Below are positions 58,731 to 64,000 of a DNA stretch of 64,000 nt, piece by piece. Numbering within the stretch: position 1 is the first letter of the stretch; each line of letters starts with the position of its first letter. The notes under the pieces were generated by a model. It was not told the origin of the DNA. It saw nothing but the letters and a program-made list of their open reading frames with translations, and ran no database searches. The position numbers and the translations under genes were made by a program. The stretch is from Flammula alnicola (Eukaryota; Basidiomycota; Agaricomycetes; Agaricales; Strophariaceae), in the NCBI GenBank assembly GCA_015499995.1, contig JADNRV010000126.1:93680-157679 (forward strand). The letters are read 5' to 3'.

Positions 58731-59786
58731 ATGGACTCGGCGGAACTTCTCCCTGAAAACAAATACGAAGACAAGGTTCTGGATCTCCACGATGTCGCGC
58801 TTCTCCTCAACTACGAGCGGGGATCAACGGAGCCGCGGTTCAGATACACCAAGCTACGCGAAGTCGCGACGACGTCCGATTTCAAGTCCATCATTCTCCC
58901 AGTACCCGAATGGACTAAGGCTACCGTGCCTCGCATAGGCTTCGTCTTCGATCGAAAACAACCATCGACTCAGGAAGAGAGAGACGAACCGGATCTGCCG
59001 TCCAACATGCTCCCAAACCCCATACCTCCAGACCTGCGCAGTAATCTCGCGCAGCTCACACCGAAGGAGCTCGAAACATACTACTGGCAGGCGCGGAACC
59101 ACGACGGGTGCTTTAAAGCGATCACGCTCTTCCAACACTTCGTCGATCTCTTCCCAGAGTTCACGAGAGTACGCGTGCGGACCGTGGAGGGCAAGGACAA
59201 GACGAGAAACTACACAACACTAGCAGATGACCGCATGATCGTCGAAATGCGGCTCTTCCACCCCACCTCTGTGTCTGTCTCGGCGATCTTTCCCGACAAC
59301 CAGACATACATCACCGGCGGCGAGCCTTCGTCGCTGCACGCCGTGCTGGGGTTCGCTGCTCCCGGCTCAGAGCTCGACACGATCCTCGACCTCGCATCCT
59401 TACAATTCGGCGACGTAGGACGCGGGTATAAAGGCAACAGTCTATTCGTACTCGAACCTATATTCCAATATGCCGCTCGATTAGACAAGTTTGCTCAAGG
59501 CAACGACCTGCAGGAGGCCAAGCTAAGCCAGCGTATACGCGACTCGACCGCTCCTGACAACGAGTGGCTCAAGACAGTCGCGCAACGAGCTAAGGTTAGA
59601 TGGGAGAAGCGCGCTACCGTTCCTTGGTGCGGCCACTGCGGAGCTCCTCCTTCAAAGGGGCAGGTCCTAAAGACGTGCGCAAAATGCAAATCGGCTTGGT
59701 ACTGCGATCCAGGACATCAATTGGCGGCGTGGCCTTTCCACAAGCATTTTTGTAACGATGCAACAACACAAACATCGCAATCATGA
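58731..59786 (+). CDS. MYND zinc-finger protein, 351 aa
   Basis: A single uninterrupted exon, unusual for this region. Residues 1-300 form a domain I cannot name (LDLHDVALLLNYERG; LTPKELETYYWQARNHDG; LASLQFGDVGRGYKG). The C-terminus is a MYND finger: CGHC, then CAKCKSAWYC, and HQLAAWPFHKHFC. One expected Zn ligand differs: in the usual YCS..CQ the second Cys is replaced here by His (YCDPGHQ), which could still bind metal. MYND fingers mediate protein-protein contacts. Divergent from FUSC-2 but separated from it by the RecQ relic. Its 3' end lies 126 bases from that of the kinase-like gene. Confidence 0.88.
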   Translation: MDSAELLPENKYEDKVLDLHDVALLLNYERGSTEPRFRYTKLREVATTSDFKSIILPVPEWTKATVPRIGFVFDRKQPSTQEERDEPDLPSNMLPNPIPPDLRSNLAQLTPKELETYYWQARNHDGCFKAITLFQHFVDLFPEFTRVRVRTVEGKDKTRNYTTLADDRMIVEMRLFHPTSVSVSAIFPDNQTYITGGEPSSLHAVLGFAAPGSELDTILDLASLQFGDVGRGYKGNSLFVLEPIFQYAARLDKFAQGNDLQEAKLSQRIRDSTAPDNEWLKTVAQRAKVRWEKRATVPWCGHCGAPPSKGQVLKTCAKCKSAWYCDPGHQLAAWPFHKHFCNDATTQTSQS

Positions 59787-59912
59787 AATTTGAAATTTGC
59801 AACAAGACTGAAAAAAAATGTAATATTGTAATTATCATTCACAAATCAAAACACTACGCAAAACACTCCAAAGTTACAAAAGAATCAAAAAATCATGCAA
59901 CGGACATCCAGG

Positions 59913-62900
59913 TCAAACTTCAATCGTCTCCGTATAGAAAGAATTATCTGCAGAATCCATCGGCAACCTACACTCAACAGCAGCCTGAGGGACCAAGCGC
60001 AGCGTCGAGTCCGGAGCCCAACTGGAATACGGAAAATCAAGCTCCAGCTGCAGGTTCTTCGGAATAGTGATATTGATGTGACACTCCTCATCCTCAGACG
60101 GGTCGACAAGGGTAGCTGGGGTGAGAGGCTCAGAACCGGTAGCAGGAGAATCCAAGTTGACGAGAGCCAGAGGAGACGGAAGACTATCCGGAGGCGAGAG
60201 GATCCAGCTGGGAGACCGGTACATCTCGCGGATAAAAGTTCCATTTCCGACCTCCCTAGGTCTCGGGTTGGGGTGGCCCTCTGCTGTCTCGGTGGAGGCG
60301 ATATTTACAACCGGGGCTCGAGATGAATAATGATCGTCGGGTTTCGCTTTCGTCTTGTGGGTGGAGGAATGCCCGAGCCCAAGCCCAAGGTTCCGGACGG
60401 AAAATCCCCGATGGAAAAGGTGACATGATGGCGCAAAAGAGCAAACAGAAACCTTAGAATGAACCGCAGTAGGCACATTATATGTAAACCCAATCCCACT
60501 GCCCATTTGATGAATACCGATGGGCAAATTCTCGATAGTTTCCACTGGTCGCGGTTGACGAAGAGCGCCAGTCGAGCGGGGTTTCTTGCGAAGTTTGTTC
60601 TGGAACGACGACGTACTCACGTTGAACAAGCGACTGCGCGACTGGATAGCAGAGCGGTACTTCCGGAGTTTAGGAGCTTTGCTGTATAGAGCTCCAGTGG
60701 CTTTCCCGAATTCCAGAGAATTAACGGAAGCGGCGGAGCACTGTTCGTCTTTGTCAAGGTCATCCCAGAACTGGGACTGACGGTCTGCGATGTTGATCTC
60801 CTGAGAGCGTGGCTCACAGTTAATCTCCGGAGGATGTCCAGTGGTTCCAGAGATCGACAGTGGTTCATCTTCTTGAAAAACGTCGATTATCCTGGGGACA
60901 GGATTGAAGAGGTCGGGCAGAACTTTGGTAGCATCTTGAATCGAGTCTGCAATGGCGATTTCTTTGATAGAATGTACCCGGCGAAGGCTTGAACTAGAAT
61001 GAGAGACAGGTTGACGATCGATGTCGAGAAATGATGCATTCATGGATACATGTCGCCGATGTGTTTGGTTAACATTGGTGCCTTCGACCTTCATGATTTG
61101 TCGTCTGAAGCTAGGAACTGAAGACATAGGTCAGGTTAGGGTAGCTTGAATTCACTGTAGCACACGCACCTTCCATTCGCATTGATGATACTCGGTCCCA
61201 ATCCCTAAATATGGAAAATAATGATCAGTATTGAGACTACAGCAGTATATCAAGGCGCCCTACACCGATGCGAAATATGAATGTGACTTTATTTTGCCCA
61301 TGTCCCATCGCATTGCTGGATTACGTTCCAGACACTGTAGCATAAATCAGTAACGCTTGACTGCTTCATAAATGAATTAACATGCTTTCAAAATCAAGTC
61401 GCGAGCCATGGGGTGCACAAGGCGCAGAGACTCTGCTGGAATGGAAGACCGAATAATTCGGTCATATAACCAAGCGTTGTCATCCTCTATGCCTTCTCGC
61501 CCTCCGAAAGGATGCTAGAAAGATGATGATCAATACGCATTACCCGGAGAAGATCAAGAGAGTTACCGTTCCGAAAACCATATAATGCAACAACATGCCA
61601 AATGACCAACAATCCACCGCCGAATCATGGGCCCAACCAAGGAGGACCTCCGGTGCACGATAACCCATCATCGTACAATCAAACTCGACCATACTGGAAT
61701 TGCGCTGAGGTGGGATAGCGGCCTGGGCCATGAACTCAGCTTGGCCAAAATTTGTCAGAACAACATGGCCTTGTCCGTCGAGTTGGATGTTCCGCGGCTC
61801 CAAATCTCTGTGAATGATGCCCGCAGCATGTAAGCTGGAGATGGCCAAAGCCTTTACACAATGTATGCACTTAGTAACGCAGTATTGGGCAAAGAAGAGG
61901 CCGAACTTACTAGTTCAGATGCATAGAATACAGCATGGTAGGATCCCAGAGGACCTTGCTGATTGACGAGGTCCATGAGGTTGCCTTCTGGAAGATGATC
62001 CTGTTGTCCGAAACCTTGGTCATCTTTCATTAAATGTTAGAAAATTTAAAGCTTACCGTTACAACATATATATGCTCTCCACTGTAAAAGGACCAGCGGA
62101 CCCACGAGATGAACGGTAGAGCCAAATTCGTCAAAGTCTCAAGTATAGTTTGTTCAGACCATGGAGAGTTCCTCGTCGCCCGTTTCCTCTTGATCATATA
62201 CTTCTTTCCGGTATCGCGTCTGACACATACAGTCGCATTTCCTGCGGATCCTTTCGCGGGCACCCTATTGAATGCCTCGAATTCAAAATCAAATTCCGAA
62301 AGGGCGGCGGTCGGCTGTACAGATTTCGATCAGACGAAAAAGCAGGTAAATAACGGATAAGTGCCTTACAATAATAGTACAACGCGACTCTCCGTGGTCC
62401 TCGTGAATAATCGACAAAGCAGACGGGCGCTTCGAAGACATGACAACGATCTCCTGTATGCTGTAATAAGTATGCGCATATAGTAGGATTTCAGTCGACA
62501 TCGTCTAACCTCGATTTCATGATGCTGCCAATCCGGAATAATTTCCTTAATATTGGTGAAGTTCTTTAAGGCGTTAGCATAGTTGTAGAATGAGGAGTCG
62601 GAAAAACTAACAAACCTCGATATCGTAGCTGATGTCCGGATTCCAGTGATGCTGTGTTCCTGGTCTTCTGGAGCCGACATTTGCAGGCCCAAGCCGTCGA
62701 ACAGATCCATGAAATTTCTCTGAATCGGCGACATTGTCAATGCTCGCCTAGATTGGTTCACATAGAGGTAGCTCACAGAAAACGGTTCAGCTTCAATTTC
62801 GCCGATTTCAAGGCGAGGCGTTGTTGGAGTGCGCAATAGATCTGAGCTAGATGGTGTCAAAGGCGAAGTAGGTGATGTCTGTATGAAGAAGAGGTCAAAG

Positions 62901-63067
62901 ACGCATTGAAAAGATAAATATATGCGCCTTACACTACCCTCTCCGCCATGTCTGTTGGATGGATATATCGCCATCTTGAGGATGCCTTGGACAGGGTCAC
63001 AAGTAGGATTTGGTTTCTTTGCGCAATATGAGTATGTGGGTCGTGATGAGGGGGAAATGGCGGGCAT
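59913..63067 (-). CDS. AGC-like protein kinase homologue with altered DFG
   Basis: Multi-exon minus-strand gene. The N-terminal part has Ser/Pro-rich text (TSPTSPLTPSSSDLL) and IQRNFMDLFDGLGLQ. The kinase domain follows: FEAFNRVPAKGSAGNATVCV, KKYMIKRKRATR with a VAIK-like Lys, then HAAGIIHRDLEPRNIQLDG, VVLTNFGQAEF and GYRAPEVLLGWAHDSAVDCW. The HRD Asp is present. HRDLKPEN is HRDLEPRN and DFG is NFG, so metal binding is doubtful and it may be a pseudokinase. An exon joined after WDRVSSMRME continues into a 400-residue disordered tail (61120-59913; ends SADNSFYTETIEV). The start at 63067 is the first usable Met in the N-terminal exon; a further exon at 63444-63172 is possible. Confidence 0.7.
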
Positions 63068-63525
63068 ACCTCGTGAATGGAACCTACAACCAACTGGACA
63101 GATTTCCCAAAGGGCGGGTCGCGAGGGTAGCGCAGGATCAAGAGAAGAGGTGGTGGAAGTAACCAGCGAGGCTAATTCGCAGTGAAAAGGTTGTTAGGTT
63201 GGATCGGAAGGATTTGGTTGAGTTTGCCATTCACTTCGGTAACACACTGCGCGACCGACTGTGGCGCAACACATTGGTAAAGCAGGGAGCTCGCCGTCAG
63301 CTTCGCGGTTGATCCTGAAGTCGAGATATTAATTAGGTGTAATGGTTCCTTGCTTCGACGAATAAATTCTTTGCGCAAAGCTGACAACGGTACTTCATGT
63401 TGTTTATTGAGAGGATAATAAAATAATGATACATTTTGACACAATCGATTTGCGTCTTTTGGTATCTAAACAAATTGTCTGGCCATGAGGTCGAGTGAGC
63501 CGCAAGGCCAAGGAAAGGAACTCAC

Positions 63526-64000
63526 TTATGATGATGGTTTAACTTCTTCCAGCACCTTTTTCGTCGCCTGCACAATAATCGCATGCTCGACACTGTGCAG
63601 CCTTGCCTCATACTCCTCAATCGATTCGCCCTTGACAAATGGAACCTCTCGGACGATGATCGGCTCGCCCCTATCCACATCTTTCACGACACGATGAACC
63701 ATAGCCCCAGAGAGCGCGATCTCTCCTTTCTGGAACGCATCGTACGCCCGGTCGATGGCATTCGCTCCATCGAATTGACCAGGCAGTGCAGGGTGCAAGT
63801 TGATGACCGGGATCGGCTCGGTGACGGAAATGTCCTCCTCGCCTTCGACACCCTTCCTCCCATCAAGGAGTTCCAAGAAGCCCTCACTTAGGATGTGCAT
63901 CCATCCCGCCAACACGACGATATCTGGCTTTGAGCGAAGCACGATCTTCGCGACCTCAGCATCGTAGTCCTGTCTCGTCTTGCCAGAATTTTGCTTCAGA
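63526..64000 (-). CDS. ADE8: Phosphoribosylglycinamide formyltransferase, 3' part
   Basis: The frame is open to the window edge; about 157 C-terminal residues are visible. It performs the third step of purine synthesis: transfer of a formyl group from 10-formyltetrahydrofolate to GAR. The text shows GKTRQDYDAEVAKIVL, PDIVVLAGWMHIL, the active-site Asn and His in INLHPALPG, FDGANAIDRAY, and the catalytic Asp in VDRGEPI. All known catalytic positions in the visible part are kept. It ends KKVLEEVKPSS. A conserved host gene that marks the end of the accessory island. The gene symbol follows the yeast gene; the protein could be stand-alone or the end of a larger one. Confidence 0.92.
   Translation of the reverse strand, partial: LKQNSGKTRQDYDAEVAKIVLRSKPDIVVLAGWMHILSEGFLELLDGRKGVEGEEDISVTEPIPVINLHPALPGQFDGANAIDRAYDAFQKGEIALSGAMVHRVVKDVDRGEPIIVREVPFVKGESIEEYEARLHSVEHAIIVQATKKVLEEVKPSS

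Noticed and set aside
1..64000. tRNA, rRNA or other structured RNA genes
   Set aside because: None was recognised by eye; a covariance-model search would be needed to exclude short ones.

Overview
The window looks like nuclear DNA of an agaricomycete (mushroom-forming basidiomycete). Genes are split by many 50-65 base GT-AG introns with short exons. The host genes that can be recognised (FUSC-type transporters, GPALPP/DUF3752 protein, MYND protein, GAR transformylase) are typical fungal ones. Two lineage-specific families resemble proteins I know only as unnamed Agaricomycetes families. I cannot name the species.

Layout. The left edge (1-825) holds the 3' part of a polytopic membrane protein. 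From 1.4 to 44.5 kb lies an accessory island made almost entirely of three expanded families. (i) F1: about 484-residue proteins with a tiny basic leader, an Asn-rich exon, a linker and an 'IGDVG' core; five fairly complete copies and one ruined copy. (ii) F2: 488-490-residue proteins with a related IGDVG core; two complete copies, two internally deleted copies and one C-terminal fragment. (iii) H: proteins with a putative MLKL/HeLo-like helical bundle and a C-terminal tail of two 19-residue pseudo-repeats; two complete copies and one exon-4 relic. Three times an F2 gene and an F1 gene stand head to head over a 0.4-1.0 kb shared upstream region.

Between these genes lie three decayed ~3.1 kb copies of one segment, at 4.2-7.6, 22.1-25.4 and 28.8-32.0 kb. 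Their apparent source, H gene plus downstream relic plus 3' end of the GPALPP gene, is still in place at 37.8-41.4 kb. A 0.29 kb-arm inverted repeat (36.6-37.3 kb) and a TA-flanked MITE (15.9-16.5 kb) complete the island.

From 44.3 to 59.8 kb a tandem duplication carries two FUSC/ArAE_2-type transporters and two copies of a MYND-finger gene. The first MYND copy is truncated, and its junction with an F1 pseudogene marks the duplication breakpoint. A broken RecQ-like helicase has entered upstream of the intact MYND gene. The right end carries a kinase-like gene with an altered DFG motif and the 3' part of GAR transformylase, an ordinary purine gene.

Inference on joint function: clustered, recently duplicated, partly decayed and divergently paired genes, together with an Asn-rich possible amyloid-like exon and a possible pore-forming protein with a two-repeat tail, are the pattern expected of a fast-evolving fungal self/non-self or cell-death locus. 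The sequence does not prove this role.
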